A stretch of DNA of 54,862 nt from Lachnospiraceae bacterium. Its GTDB lineage: Bacteria > Bacillota > Clostridia > Lachnospirales > Lachnospiraceae. Shown piece by piece: positions 33,783-43,100 of the stretch (positions within the stretch are counted from its first letter, which is position 1; each line of letters opens with the position of its first letter). The stretch covers positions 1-54,862 of the forward strand of contig JAFTJD010000072.1 in NCBI GenBank assembly GCA_017456585.1. The letters run 5' to 3'. The translations under genes were made by a program, and so were the position numbers. The notes beneath the pieces were generated by a model. It was not told the origin of the DNA. It saw only the letters and a program-made list of their open reading frames with translations, and ran no database searches.

Positions 33783-35123
33783 ATGTTTAAAAGAAAAGTA
33801 TATGAAGAATTGTTGGCGTGGAAAAAAGAATGGGATGGAAAGTATGCATGTTTGCTTGAGGGTGCAAGGCGTGTCGGAAAGACAACAATAGCAGAGGAAT
33901 TTGCGCGTAACGAATACGATTCGTATATACTTATTGATTTTTCAAATACCAGTAAGGAAATGATGGCTATATTTGACGATATTTCAAAACTGGATCGTTT
34001 CTTTTTGCGACTGCAGATGGAAACCGGCGTAGAGCTTTACGAAAGAAAATCAGTTATTATTTTTGATGAAATTCAATTGTTTCCAAGGGCGCGGCAGGCT
34101 ATTAAACATCTCGTTAAGGATGGCAGATATGATTATATTGAAACAGGTTCTTTAATATCAATAAAGAAAAATGTGAAAAATATTTTGATTCCATCAGAAG
34201 AACATAAAATTCACGTATATCCGATGGATTATGAAGAATTCTTGTGGGCTACAGGAGGTAATCCAAATGTTCTTAATATGGCATATAAGAGCAATGTAGA
34301 ATTGGGTAATGCTGCGAACCGTAGCGCTATGAGAGATTTTCGCATTTATATGGCTGTTGGAGGAATGCCACAGGCAGTAGAATGTTATAACGCTACCAAC
34401 AATTTTGAAGCCGTGGATAAGGTGAAGCGTGAAATACTGGAGTTGTATTATGATGATTTAAAAAAGATTGATGCATCGGGCAGAATAACAGATATGTATA
34501 AATCCGTTCCGTGCCAGCTTGCAGCAAAGAAGAAACATTATGCCATTACGACAGCAACCGGAAAGCAAAAAACTCGTAAGGATGAGGAAAGACTTTTTGA
34601 ATTGATTGAATCCGGATTGGTATTGCCTTGTTATAATGTGTTGAATCCGAGTATTTCATTATCGCAGACCAAAGATATGAATTGCTTTAAATTATATCTG
34701 TCAGATATAGGATTGTTTACAACGATGCTTTTTAATGATGCGCAAAATGGAATAGAAGATATTTATAAGAAACTTCTGAGTGATACATTAGCAGCAGATT
34801 TAGGATACTTATACGAAAATGTAGTGGCACAGGCAATAAAAGCCAGTGGAAGAGATTTGTATTACCATACATGGAAAAAAGAAGGAAGCACACATTCATT
34901 TGAAATAGATTTTTTGATTACGTTAAAGAATAAGGTGATACCCATAGAAGTAAAATCTTCGGCAATTAATAATCATAAGTCAATTGATAACTTTGAAGTA
35001 AAGTACTCGAAGCAAGTGGGTGAACGTTTTCTTTTGTCGCAAAAGGATGTTGGTAAAATGGGAACACTAAACTTAAAACCGATATATATGATATTATTTT
35101 TGCTAAAGAATTTGAAGGGATAG
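33783..35123 (+). CDS. AAA+ ATPase with DUF4143 and a C-terminal PD-(D/E)XK-like domain
   Basis: A 446-residue ATPase of the AAA_14/DUF4143 family. It has Walker A LEGARRVGKTT at about residues 25-35, Walker B SVIIFDEIQLFPRA at about 89-101, a sensor-like ETGSLIS, and a C-terminal DUF4143 domain. That domain ends in FEIDFLI...VIPIEVKSS (about 373-396), which fits a nuclease-like Asp...Glu-x-Lys core. Such proteins are scattered and numerous in anaerobes, often in mobile or defence-rich regions, with no firm function. Start ATG 33783 follows AAGGTGAG. It stands alone, with a repeat array upstream and a bidirectional terminator downstream. Confidence 0.88.
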   Translation: MFKRKVYEELLAWKKEWDGKYACLLEGARRVGKTTIAEEFARNEYDSYILIDFSNTSKEMMAIFDDISKLDRFFLRLQMETGVELYERKSVIIFDEIQLFPRARQAIKHLVKDGRYDYIETGSLISIKKNVKNILIPSEEHKIHVYPMDYEEFLWATGGNPNVLNMAYKSNVELGNAANRSAMRDFRIYMAVGGMPQAVECYNATNNFEAVDKVKREILELYYDDLKKIDASGRITDMYKSVPCQLAAKKKHYAITTATGKQKTRKDEERLFELIESGLVLPCYNVLNPSISLSQTKDMNCFKLYLSDIGLFTTMLFNDAQNGIEDIYKKLLSDTLAADLGYLYENVVAQAIKASGRDLYYHTWKKEGSTHSFEIDFLITLKNKVIPIEVKSSAINNHKSIDNFEVKYSKQVGERFLLSQKDVGKMGTLNLKPIYMILFLLKNLKG

Positions 35124-35182
35124 ATAATATTAATATGATTCCGGTAACAAATACAAATTAGTTTTATTTGAGGGATAAAGTA

Positions 35183-35215
35183 AGGCGCATCGTCAGAAGA
35201 CGATGCGCCTGTTGT
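35183..35215. terminator. Bidirectional terminator between convergent genes
   Basis: AGGCGCATCGTC and GACGATGCGCCT form a perfect 12-bp stem around AGAA, with T-rich DNA on the right. It serves the ATPase gene on the plus strand and probably the DUF4190 gene on the minus strand. Confidence 0.85.
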
Positions 35216-35239
35216 TTTATATCACACTAGTAGCGTATG

Positions 35240-35644
35240 TTACTGATAATACGGACCTGCACTTTCAAGTGCTTTGGCGTATTCCTCCATGAATATGGAC
35301 ATGTATTCCTCGCCTGCCGGTGAATTCATGAATAATACAATAAATACATACCAGAGTATAAGTGCGAGAATGGAAACCAAAGACAGTACCAAAGCGACTG
35401 CTCTTGAGGCATTCCAAGGGTATTTGTGTTTGTGAGTTATAAAAACAAAAACTATACTAAGGATACCTGTTACCAATGGTATGAAGCAGCAACATGGTAT
35501 ACATGAGCTTGCGAGCGCAAATACTGCGGAAACGATACCGAGTATAAGAGCTGCTTTATCATAATTCGGCAGAGGTTTTTTCTCCGGTGCCGGTGGAGTA
35601 TATTCTTGCCAGATGTCCTGGTTGTAATCGGGTTTGTTATCCAT
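35240..35644 (-). CDS. DUF4190 small membrane protein
   Basis: A 134-residue protein with a Pro-rich cytoplasmic N-terminus (about 1-28) and a DUF4190-like membrane region of three helices (about 30-55, 56-70, 78-110). The hydrophobic segment around SSCIPCCCFIPLVTG holds a Cys cluster. A short acidic extracytoplasmic tail ends the protein. Function unknown. AGGAGG lies seven bases before the ATG on the minus strand. It follows the ABC transporter genes in the same direction after about 100 bases and may share their transcript. Confidence 0.8.
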   Translation of the reverse strand: MDNKPDYNQDIWQEYTPPAPEKKPLPNYDKAALILGIVSAVFALASSCIPCCCFIPLVTGILSIVFVFITHKHKYPWNASRAVALVLSLVSILALILWYVFIVLFMNSPAGEEYMSIFMEEYAKALESAGPYYQ

Positions 35645-35742
35645 TGTGAGAACCTCCTGTTTATATGTAATAAAATAATTGCAATGATGTATCGTAATAT
35701 AGTAAGTATATCACTTAAAGATTTTGAAAACAATATATCTTT

Positions 35743-37317
35743 TTAATTTCTGATTCGGAAAGTCTTCGGTGCCAGCTTGTATATTAAGAGGCATGCGATG
35801 AGCGAATACAGAACACAGAATACGATACATGAAACTCCGAATATGAAGAGCGGGAATCTTGCCTGCATCATAAGATAAGCGACGAAATAGGTTGCACCGC
35901 TTATAAGCTGGTAGGTTCCGCTTTTTATCTCTGTATTGGCGTTAAATGGCTGTAACAGATAATAAAGCACCAGATAATGTACTGAGAAAAATATGCTCAT
36001 GCAGATGATTGATACAAACATGATGGCATAGTTAATCGGATTAGATGTACCACCTGTGAAAAATAATAAAAATGTCAGTCCGCCGCCGATTATAAGTGCA
36101 GGTACGAGATTGATTTTTATAATCTCGCGAAGACGAATTGTAAATAATTTTAATATGTCATGCGGCTGCTTGTAGAACGAATAGGTAAGGAGGCAGTGGT
36201 CGCAATTAATGAACAAAGCCTTAGTGAAGCTGGTTCCACGGTTTATCGCATACATGATAAAAACAAAGTATGGTAAAAATACCAGTAACAATTCGTTTAC
36301 CTCGAGCTTACTCTCGGGGAAAATTAATATTGCAATAAAAGCTGCTAAAATAAGACCGAAGCTGACAAGTGATATTACCTTAGAACTTTTCCAAAGAATC
36401 TTACGGTGACGTTTGATAAAAAGTTCATTGAGATATTCATATCCTGTTTTGTTGCTTGTATAGTTTCCTTCGTTAGAGATGAAGTTCTTGTGTTGGTCAG
36501 CAACTACTTTGGTAGCGGTATTATCCATCTGGATAGCGAGCTCTGAAAGAAGCTGCTTATACACACTGTAGTACTCTTTGAATCTTGCTATTACAAAAAT
36601 TCCAAGTATACCTAATAAGATAAAAGGAAGCATAATCATACTGCTTACAAATGCCGGAACAGTAAACTTGGCAAGTGGTAACAAATAGGCAGCGAAAAGC
36701 AATACTAATGCAATAATCCAACGTGTAAGATCAACCTTGTTCTGTGACGGAACCTTGCCTGCTTTGTCATATCTGAGCATTATAAGACTGGTGTATGCAA
36801 GTTTAATACCAACAACAAAGAAAGGTAATATTATACATTGCCATATTGAGAGACCTGCCGTTATACCGAAGAGAAGTCCGAATGCAAGCGTGCCGACAAA
36901 AGCTTTAAACAAAGTATATGCATAATTAGTTATGGCATAGTGCTTCGGATTCATTCTCATAAGAACAATGGCGTAATATTTGTCCTTACCCGTTTCAAAA
37001 ATATAAGTGTTAAGAAATGCACCTATAATCGTTAAGAAAAGGAATATATGAAGAAATACGGCATCGGTAGCGCTACCCTCATACAAATCGGCTACTATGT
37101 AAATCATGGTTCCGATATATGTAAGCTTTGTCACGAAAAATGTCATTATTTCCCATAGAATAGCTATGACATTGGCAAAAATCTTAAGTCCGCGTACATT
37201 ATAGAGAGTACTCGGTAAAATCTTGCGTATAAGCGGAATCTGCTTAAGTGAATACAGAATAGTATTAACTCTGTAAGTATTCTTTAACGAAAATGATATA
37301 CGGAGTGTTTTAAACAT
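35743..37317 (-). CDS. ABC exporter membrane subunit
   Basis: A 524-residue integral membrane protein with about 10-12 predicted helices and no soluble domain larger than a loop (a charged cytoplasmic region lies about 225-295). It is coded directly after, and overlaps by eight bases, an ABC ATPase gene, which makes it the permease of the pair. The sequence gives no known substrate; two-gene ABC-2-like exporters of this form carry peptides, antibiotics or lipids. Confidence 0.85.
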   Translation of the reverse strand: MFKTLRISFSLKNTYRVNTILYSLKQIPLIRKILPSTLYNVRGLKIFANVIAILWEIMTFFVTKLTYIGTMIYIVADLYEGSATDAVFLHIFLFLTIIGAFLNTYIFETGKDKYYAIVLMRMNPKHYAITNYAYTLFKAFVGTLAFGLLFGITAGLSIWQCIILPFFVVGIKLAYTSLIMLRYDKAGKVPSQNKVDLTRWIIALVLLFAAYLLPLAKFTVPAFVSSMIMLPFILLGILGIFVIARFKEYYSVYKQLLSELAIQMDNTATKVVADQHKNFISNEGNYTSNKTGYEYLNELFIKRHRKILWKSSKVISLVSFGLILAAFIAILIFPESKLEVNELLLVFLPYFVFIMYAINRGTSFTKALFINCDHCLLTYSFYKQPHDILKLFTIRLREIIKINLVPALIIGGGLTFLLFFTGGTSNPINYAIMFVSIICMSIFFSVHYLVLYYLLQPFNANTEIKSGTYQLISGATYFVAYLMMQARFPLFIFGVSCIVFCVLYSLIACLLIYKLAPKTFRIRN

Positions 37318-38023
37318 GGCTTTCCTCCGTAAGAGCAGCTATGATACGTGTCTTGAACTCGCTGCTGTCAAGATTCTCTTTGTCGATAATCTCTAAGGTT
37401 CCATGATTAAGAAGCACTATAGTATCGCAAAGGTCAAGTGCCAAATCAAGAATATGTGTTGAAAGTATAGTGATTCTGCCTGTCTTCAAAGAGCGGAGAA
37501 TCTGCTTCATCTCTTCAGCAACAACTACATCCAGTGAAGTGAGTGGCTCATCAAGAAGCATGATATTCGGCTGTGCTATTATATTAATAAGCATCTGCAT
37601 CTTATTCTTCATACCATGTGAATAATCCTTGAGAAGCCTAGCACTGTCCTCGGCAGAAATATTCATCGTAGCAAAATAGTCATCAATGCTTCGGATGTTA
37701 TCCTTACCGATACTATCCTTATTAATGTCTAAGAAAAATTTCAAAAACTCTCTACCTGTAAGAAACTCAGGTACGGTCGGTGTTGAAAGCACATAACCTA
37801 TATCTGTTGGCTTAAGACCCCTCTTGTCTCCGTCCTCAACAAGATAAAAGTTACCGCTATCTGCTTTAAGGTCACTATTAATACAATTAAAAAGTGTTGT
37901 CTTACCGGCTCCGTTACGTCCCAAAAGACCATAAATCTTGCCGCTTTCAAATGTAAAATTAATGTCCTTAAGAACTTCTTTCTTCTCGAAGCTCTTACTC
38001 AAATTCTCAATTACAAATTCCAT
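37310..38023 (-). CDS. ABC transporter ATP-binding protein
   Basis: A 237-residue ABC ATPase: Walker A GRNGAGKTT at residues 35-43, the signature helix in variant form YSHGMKNKMQM in place of LSGGQ, Walker B IMLLDEPLTSLDVV, and the switch His in LSTHILD. Length and order fit exporters of the CcmA/YhaQ type. The start is ATG 38023 with AGGAG before it on the minus strand. It pairs with the permease gene at 35743-37317, whose start it overlaps. Confidence 0.93.
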   Translation of the reverse strand: MEFVIENLSKSFEKKEVLKDINFTFESGKIYGLLGRNGAGKTTLFNCINSDLKADSGNFYLVEDGDKRGLKPTDIGYVLSTPTVPEFLTGREFLKFFLDINKDSIGKDNIRSIDDYFATMNISAEDSARLLKDYSHGMKNKMQMLINIIAQPNIMLLDEPLTSLDVVVAEEMKQILRSLKTGRITILSTHILDLALDLCDTIVLLNHGTLEIIDKENLDSSEFKTRIIAALTEESHV

Positions 38024-38100
38024 TATTTACTCCTCCTATAAAAATTTGTCCCCTTATGTAACGCATATGCATAACCATTTTTTACATAAATATACGCACC

Positions 38101-38129
38101 ACTATAGCATATCACATTATCCTCCTCAA
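38101..38129 (-). promoter_or_regulatory. Predicted promoter of the ABC transporter operon
   Basis: On the minus strand TTGAGG (38129-38124) and TATAGT (38106-38101) with a 17-bp spacer, giving a leader of about 70 bases. Confidence 0.5.
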
Positions 38130-38140
38130 TACAATATATC

Positions 38141-38158
38141 TTTATCGGTGCCGATAAA
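38141..38158. promoter_or_regulatory. 18-bp palindrome, possible operator
   Basis: TTTATCGGTGCCGATAAA is symmetric except at the central TG. It lies just upstream of the ABC promoter and about 75 bp upstream of the tex promoter. It is nested inside a wider inverted repeat (CCTCAATACA ... TGTATTGAGG). Confidence 0.5.
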
Positions 38159-38231
38159 TTCCACAGGGTGTGTGAATTAGGCGGTGCCTTGGGGAGAGAT
38201 GTATTGAGGCGGATATGTGGTGAAAAATAGG

Positions 38232-38260
38232 TTGCCGATTTTTGGGAAAAAGGGTATACT
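38232..38260 (+). promoter_or_regulatory. Predicted sigma-A promoter of tex
   Basis: TTGCCG at 38232-38237 and TATACT at 38255-38260, 17-bp spacer, 34 bp before the start. Confidence 0.65.
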
Positions 38261-38294
38261 GTAAATAGTTTTTGTGATGGAGGAAGGAAAGTAT

Positions 38295-40442
38295 ATGGAT
38301 ATTTTAAAGGTTATTACAAGTGAACTTGGCGTAAAGTATAGTCAGGTAGAAGCAGCGGTAGGGCTTATAGATGAAGGCAATACTATTCCGTTTATTGCAC
38401 GTTACCGAAAAGAAGTAACAGGTGCACTTAATGATGAGCAGCTTCGTAATCTTGATGAGCGTCTTAAGTATCTTCGTAATCTTGAGGAAAAGAAGGCACA
38501 GGTTCTTGCGACAATTGAGGAGCAGGGCAAGCTTACAGATGAGCTTCGTAAGCAGATAGAGGATGCAATGACAATGGTTGTTGTAGAAGATCTCTACAGA
38601 CCATATCGTCCGAAGAGAAGAACAAGAGCTACCATAGCTAAGGAGAAGGGCTTAGAGCCACTTGCTAATATTATTATGCTTCAGATGGCGGACAAGCCTA
38701 TAGCTGAGTATGCAGCTGAATATATTTCAGAAGAAAAAGAAGTTGCTTCTGTGGATGAAGCTATAGAAGGTGCTAAGGATATTATAGCTGAGTCAGTTTC
38801 TGATGAGGCGGATTACAGAAGCCATATAAGAAAGATAACCTTTGACATGGGTAAAATGATATCTGTTGCGAAGGATGCTGAGGCAGAATCAGTTTATGAG
38901 ATGTATTATGATTTTGAAGAGCCGCTTAAGAAGCTTGCCGGACACAGAATCCTTGCTATTAACAGAGGTGAGAATGAGAAGGTTCTTACTGTGAAGATAG
39001 AAGCTCCGGAGGAGCAGGTTTTAAGATATCTTGAGAAGCAGATTATTATCCGAGAGAATCCATATACCACAGATATAATAAAGGATGTTATTGCAGACAG
39101 CTATAAGAGACTTATAGCTCCGGCGATAGAAAGAGAGATTCGTAATGACCTTACGGAGAAGGCAGAAGATAGTGCCATCAAAGTATTTGCCAAGAACCTA
39201 GAGCAGATTCTTATGCAGCCACCTATTGTAGGACAGGTTGTGCTTGGATGGGACCCGGCATTTAGAACAGGCTGTAAGCTTGCAGTTGTTGATGCTACAG
39301 GTAAGGTTCTTGATACTGTTGTTATATATCCGACCGAGCCGCAGAACAAGGTGGCAGAGGCGAAGGTTGTACTTAAGAAGCTTATTAACAAATACGGAAT
39401 AACACTTATTTCCGTTGGTAACGGAACCGCTTCAAGAGAGTCAGAGAAGGTTATCGTTGAACTTCTTAAAGAGATTCCGCAGCCGGTACAGTATGTTATC
39501 GTAAATGAGGCAGGAGCTTCCGTATACTCAGCAAGTAAGCTTGCTACAGAAGAATTCCCTAACTTTGATGTGGGACAGAGAAGTGCTGCTTCCATAGCAA
39601 GAAGACTTCAGGACCCGCTTGCTGAACTTGTTAAGATAGACCCTAAGTCTATTGGAGTAGGTCAGTATCAGCATGATATGAATCAGAAGAAGCTTGGCGA
39701 GACCCTCGGCGCAGTAGTTGAGGACAGCGTTAATAAGGTTGGCGTAGACCTTAATACAGCCAGCGCATCACTTCTTGAATATATATCAGGAATCAGCAAG
39801 GTTATCGCTAAGAATATCGTGGCATACCGCGAAGAGAATGGTAAATTTACAGACCGTAAAGAGCTTCTCAAGGTTGCCAAGCTCGGTCCTAAGGCATATG
39901 AGCAGTGTGCAGGTTTCATGAGAATTCAGGGAGGAAAGAATCCTCTTGATGCTACAAGCGTACATCCTGAGAGCTATGCTGCAACAGAGGAATTACTTAA
40001 GAAATTAAGCTATTCACCACAGGATATAACAAGTGGCGGATTAAGAGGTATCAGTAAGAAAGTTAACCCTAATGATTGCGAGAAGATTGCAGCAGAGCTT
40101 GGAATAGGTGTTATGACTCTTCAGGATATTATCAAAGAACTCGAGAAGCCGGCAAGAGACCCTCGTGATGAGATGCCTAAGCCAATCCTCAGAAATGATG
40201 TCCTCGAGATGAAGGATTTGACACCGGGTATGGTTCTTAAGGGTACGGTTAGAAATGTTATCGACTTTGGTGTATTCGTTGATATCGGTGTGCATCAGGA
40301 TGGCCTTGTACACATTTCCCAGATTACTGAGCGATACATCAAGCATCCGCTCGAGGTAGTCAGCGTAGGCGATATCGTAGAGGTTAAGGTTATAAGCGTT
40401 GATGTGCCTAAGAAGAGAATTGCTCTTACCATGAAGCTGTAA
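38295..40442 (+). CDS. tex: Tex-family RNA-binding transcription accessory protein
   Basis: A 715-residue Tex protein, normal in length. The N-terminal helical part has IPFIARYRKEVTGALNDEQLRNLDERL and the conserved EDLYRPYRPKRRTRATIAKEKGLEPLA. The YqgF-like RNase H fold has LGWDPAFRTGCKLAVVDATGK, two helix-hairpin-helix motifs follow, and the C-terminal S1 domain (about 640-712, GTVRNVIDFGVFVDIGVHQDGLVHIS) binds RNA. Tex affects transcription and toxin expression in pathogens; its exact role is unsettled. ATG 38295 was chosen over GTG 38274 because the AGGAAGGAAAG site fits it and the family N-terminus starts there. Confidence 0.95.
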   Translation: MDILKVITSELGVKYSQVEAAVGLIDEGNTIPFIARYRKEVTGALNDEQLRNLDERLKYLRNLEEKKAQVLATIEEQGKLTDELRKQIEDAMTMVVVEDLYRPYRPKRRTRATIAKEKGLEPLANIIMLQMADKPIAEYAAEYISEEKEVASVDEAIEGAKDIIAESVSDEADYRSHIRKITFDMGKMISVAKDAEAESVYEMYYDFEEPLKKLAGHRILAINRGENEKVLTVKIEAPEEQVLRYLEKQIIIRENPYTTDIIKDVIADSYKRLIAPAIEREIRNDLTEKAEDSAIKVFAKNLEQILMQPPIVGQVVLGWDPAFRTGCKLAVVDATGKVLDTVVIYPTEPQNKVAEAKVVLKKLINKYGITLISVGNGTASRESEKVIVELLKEIPQPVQYVIVNEAGASVYSASKLATEEFPNFDVGQRSAASIARRLQDPLAELVKIDPKSIGVGQYQHDMNQKKLGETLGAVVEDSVNKVGVDLNTASASLLEYISGISKVIAKNIVAYREENGKFTDRKELLKVAKLGPKAYEQCAGFMRIQGGKNPLDATSVHPESYAATEELLKKLSYSPQDITSGGLRGISKKVNPNDCEKIAAELGIGVMTLQDIIKELEKPARDPRDEMPKPILRNDVLEMKDLTPGMVLKGTVRNVIDFGVFVDIGVHQDGLVHISQITERYIKHPLEVVSVGDIVEVKVISVDVPKKRIALTMKL

Positions 40443-40484
40443 AGATTTAATAAGATGGGGTTATAGATACAAGATTATATTAAT

Positions 40485-40521
40485 AAAAAGTGCTGTTGTG
40501 TAATGCGATGGCACTTTTTTT
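40485..40521 (+). terminator. Rho-independent terminator after tex
   Basis: AAAAAGTGC and GCACTTTTTTT pair across a 17-base loop. Confidence 0.75.
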
Positions 40522-40539
40522 GAAAGGATATGGGGAAAA

Positions 40540-41253
40540 GTGAGAGTAGCGATTTGCGATAACGAGAAGGAATGTATAGAATATTTGAGAAAAATGTTGG
40601 AGAAGAATCCATTGATATCAAGTATCTATGAGGTGAATGATAAGGTGGATTTGGACAATATCATAGATGCCAGGGAACAGTTTGATATAGTGTTTATGGA
40701 TATTGATTGGGATCATTTGCCAAAGAACGGTATTAATTACGCAAGTGAAATACACAATGGTGCACCGGCGACACAGATTATCTATGTTACAGGATATAAT
40801 GACAGATTTTCGCAGGATGTATTTATGGAGGAAGTGAATCTCTGCGGATATCTTGTGAAGCCTGTAGAAGAAGAGAGACTTAAGTTCTTGGTGGAAAAGG
40901 CATATAATAATATTCAATTTTTTGAAACGGATAAGCTGCTTCTGGAATCAAAGAAAGGAAGTTATGCGCTGCCGTATCGTGCAATAAGATATGTGGAGAG
41001 TAAGACTCATCAGGTGATTATACATATGGGGCGTGAGGAGTATGTGTTCTATGAGAAGCTTGAAGCCTTAAAAAAGCGTTTTCCAAAGTATTACGTGCAT
41101 TGCCACAAGAGCTATCTGGTTAATATGAATGAGGTTCGAAGAATCGAAGGCTACGAGCTGGTGCTTCGAGACGACAGCCGTATTCCGATAAGTAAGCTTA
41201 GGTATCAGGCGGTAAAGGAGCAGTTCTTTAATTACATCAGAAAAACTATCTAA
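40540..41253 (+). CDS. LytTR-family response regulator
   Basis: A 237-residue AgrA/ComE-type regulator. The receiver domain (1 to about 120) has the acidic pocket CDNEKE, phospho-acceptor Asp54 in FMDIDW, and the conserved Lys in YLVKPV near 108. The LytTR DNA-binding domain (about 138-235) shows the beta-rich pattern AIRYVESKTHQVIIHM, HCHKSYLVNMNEVRRI and DSRIPISKLRYQ. The start is GTG 40540, close after the tex terminator. It opens an operon with three membrane proteins that together carry the parts of a histidine kinase; 12 bases separate it from the next start. Peptide or ligand sensing is inferred from the AgrC-like partners. Confidence 0.93.
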   Translation: MRVAICDNEKECIEYLRKMLEKNPLISSIYEVNDKVDLDNIIDAREQFDIVFMDIDWDHLPKNGINYASEIHNGAPATQIIYVTGYNDRFSQDVFMEEVNLCGYLVKPVEEERLKFLVEKAYNNIQFFETDKLLLESKKGSYALPYRAIRYVESKTHQVIIHMGREEYVFYEKLEALKKRFPKYYVHCHKSYLVNMNEVRRIEGYELVLRDDSRIPISKLRYQAVKEQFFNYIRKTI

Positions 41254-41265
41254 CGGAGGATGTGT

Positions 41266-42180
41266 ATGATATATCAGATTGGATTTGGATTTATAGTTGT
41301 GTTGACACTCGCCCTCGGACTGTGGAAAAACATCATAAAGAAGCAGAAGGTAAAATGGAGTAATATACTAATGTTTCTGGTATTTCCCATAATGCAGCTT
41401 GTTATGGTTACTATTATGGATTCGATTGATATTAGTGATTATGAAAGACTGAATGTTAGCCGGTTTATCTTTATTGTGGTAAGCTTGGTGGCTGATGTTA
41501 TAGTTATGTATCTTGTGTTTACAAGAAACAGCAAGGAAGTTCTGATTGCTGAGCTTAGAGAAGCAGAGTATGCGCTGGAGAGAGATAAGGCAGATAAAGC
41601 GTTAAGGGCTGATTTGGAAGCGGAAATCATGAAGATGAAGGCTTCATTTGCAGATGGGCTTAATGCTATATCCGATGAGCTAAAGCAGGGCGACATTGAT
41701 AAGAGTAAGGCTATATTAGAGCAGGCTAATGACAATGTCAGCATGATAAAGACTAAGGAATTCTGCGAGAATCCGGTAGTGAATGCGGTTCTTTCGGAGA
41801 AGCTTAGAGAGTGTATGAAGCATGGAATTGAGATGAATATAGATATGCAGTATCGTGGAGATATGGGGCTTACGGGTGTGGAGACATGCTCGTTATATTC
41901 TAATCTCTTAGATAATGCCATAAGGGCAGCATTGATTTCCGACTGTGATACCAAGAGTATCTCCGTGCAGACCGGAAAGGTGGGAGACTATCTTACTATC
42001 CGAGTAGAGAATACAGCCGATATAAGGTCGCAGAAAAAAGATAATAGTCGCAAGCATTATGGTAAAGAGATTATAGAAGAAATAGTCAGAAGGTACGGCG
42101 GTGAGTATTCGGGTACATGGGATAAGAAGGCAAACAGATATGAAGCGTGTGCAATCATATTGTTAAAGGGGGTTATGTAG
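41266..42180 (+). CDS. AgrC-like GHKL ATPase protein lacking the phospho-acceptor His
   Basis: A 304-residue membrane protein. Three predicted helices (about 3-20, 34-54, 68-88) are followed by a coiled coil (about 95-120), a dimerisation-like region and a GHKL ATP-binding domain. ATP motifs are visible: SNLLDNAIRAA (N box, about 213-223), IRVENTAD and the G2-like KHYGKEIIEEIVRRYGG. The segment that should read RHDxxNH reads KASFADG, with Ala126 where the phospho-acceptor His belongs. The pattern LKQGDIDKSKAIL after it aligns cleanly with the EAGDVERADEL that follows the His in the next two genes. It can bind ATP but cannot phosphorylate itself on the usual residue. ATG 41266 is preferred over 41260 for ribosome-site spacing. 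Confidence 0.88.
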   Translation: MIYQIGFGFIVVLTLALGLWKNIIKKQKVKWSNILMFLVFPIMQLVMVTIMDSIDISDYERLNVSRFIFIVVSLVADVIVMYLVFTRNSKEVLIAELREAEYALERDKADKALRADLEAEIMKMKASFADGLNAISDELKQGDIDKSKAILEQANDNVSMIKTKEFCENPVVNAVLSEKLRECMKHGIEMNIDMQYRGDMGLTGVETCSLYSNLLDNAIRAALISDCDTKSISVQTGKVGDYLTIRVENTADIRSQKKDNSRKHYGKEIIEEIVRRYGGEYSGTWDKKANRYEACAIILLKGVM

Positions 42181-42181
42181 A

Positions 42182-43048
42182 ATGTATTTTTGGCTTATTC
42201 AAATAATCTTTAACCTGCAAAACTGCTATATGATTGCCGTGATGACGATGTGCCTTAAGAAAAGATTCGCTAATGCATCCGTGTGGAAGTATATATTGGT
42301 ATTCGAGGCGTGTACATGCGTTGCGGCGTATTGTAGATTTAGTCTGCCGGTAAACTCTGAAATATATACAATGGTGTATTGGTATATGTCTGTTTTCTTG
42401 GTTGTCTTTTGTTTTCTTGGATATAGAGATAGTGTTTGGAAAAAACTGCTTTGGCTGATTTCGTATCTGTGTATAGCATCGCTGATAGAGAGCGTTTGTG
42501 TTTTTTCACTTAAGGATATCATTGGGATAGAATTGCAATATAATTGGAGAAGTAAAGAGGATCTTACATTTATTATAATTACAAATCTGGTACTATTTAC
42601 AGTTACAATTATCCCTATAATGCTGTGGAGAAGATCCTTGATTTCAATCAGTGGTAAGACGAGAGTGATTTTGCCACTGATATTGATGCCTGTTAGTCAG
42701 GCTGCAATGTTGGATTATGTTTTGGATGCGGAGCACCGTTATGGAATATATATGCAGAATGCGATTTATTGGGTGCTTGCGCTCTGTTTTATTGCGGATG
42801 CAGTGTTCGTTTTCTTTCTCATAAGGCAGGAAGAGGTGTCTGCTGTGAAGATTAGACTTCGTGAAATCGAGCATGCATGGGAGTTAGAGAAGATTGCTTA
42901 TGAAGATATGCAGAAAAGAGAGCAGGAATTATCAAAGATTAGACATGATATAAAGAATCAGATTACGGTAATGTATAGACTGATAGAAGCCGGTGATGTA
43001 GAAAGAGCCGACGAGCTTCGTAGGGAGCTTCTAAGTCAGATACAATAA
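42182..43048 (+). CDS. Membrane sensor with DHp His but no kinase ATPase domain, copy 1
   Basis: A 288-residue protein. About seven membrane helices occupy residues 1-215; a coiled coil (about 218-248) leads to SKIRHDIKNQITVM with phospho-acceptor His255 and the AgrC-type N/Q pattern. The protein ends right after the second DHp helix (ELLSQIQ). The GHKL ATPase domain that follows in AgrC or VirS-type kinases is absent, with no remnant downstream. The start ATG lies two bases after the stop of the preceding ATPase-only gene, so coupling is near certain. Copy 2 ends at the same residue, which argues against accidental truncation. Confidence 0.88.
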   Translation: MYFWLIQIIFNLQNCYMIAVMTMCLKKRFANASVWKYILVFEACTCVAAYCRFSLPVNSEIYTMVYWYMSVFLVVFCFLGYRDSVWKKLLWLISYLCIASLIESVCVFSLKDIIGIELQYNWRSKEDLTFIIITNLVLFTVTIIPIMLWRRSLISISGKTRVILPLILMPVSQAAMLDYVLDAEHRYGIYMQNAIYWVLALCFIADAVFVFFLIRQEEVSAVKIRLREIEHAWELEKIAYEDMQKREQELSKIRHDIKNQITVMYRLIEAGDVERADELRRELLSQIQ

Positions 43049-43100
43049 GCAAGACAAAAAGAAAGCTTATTAATGTAATAGTTAAAGGGGGCTTGGTAGA

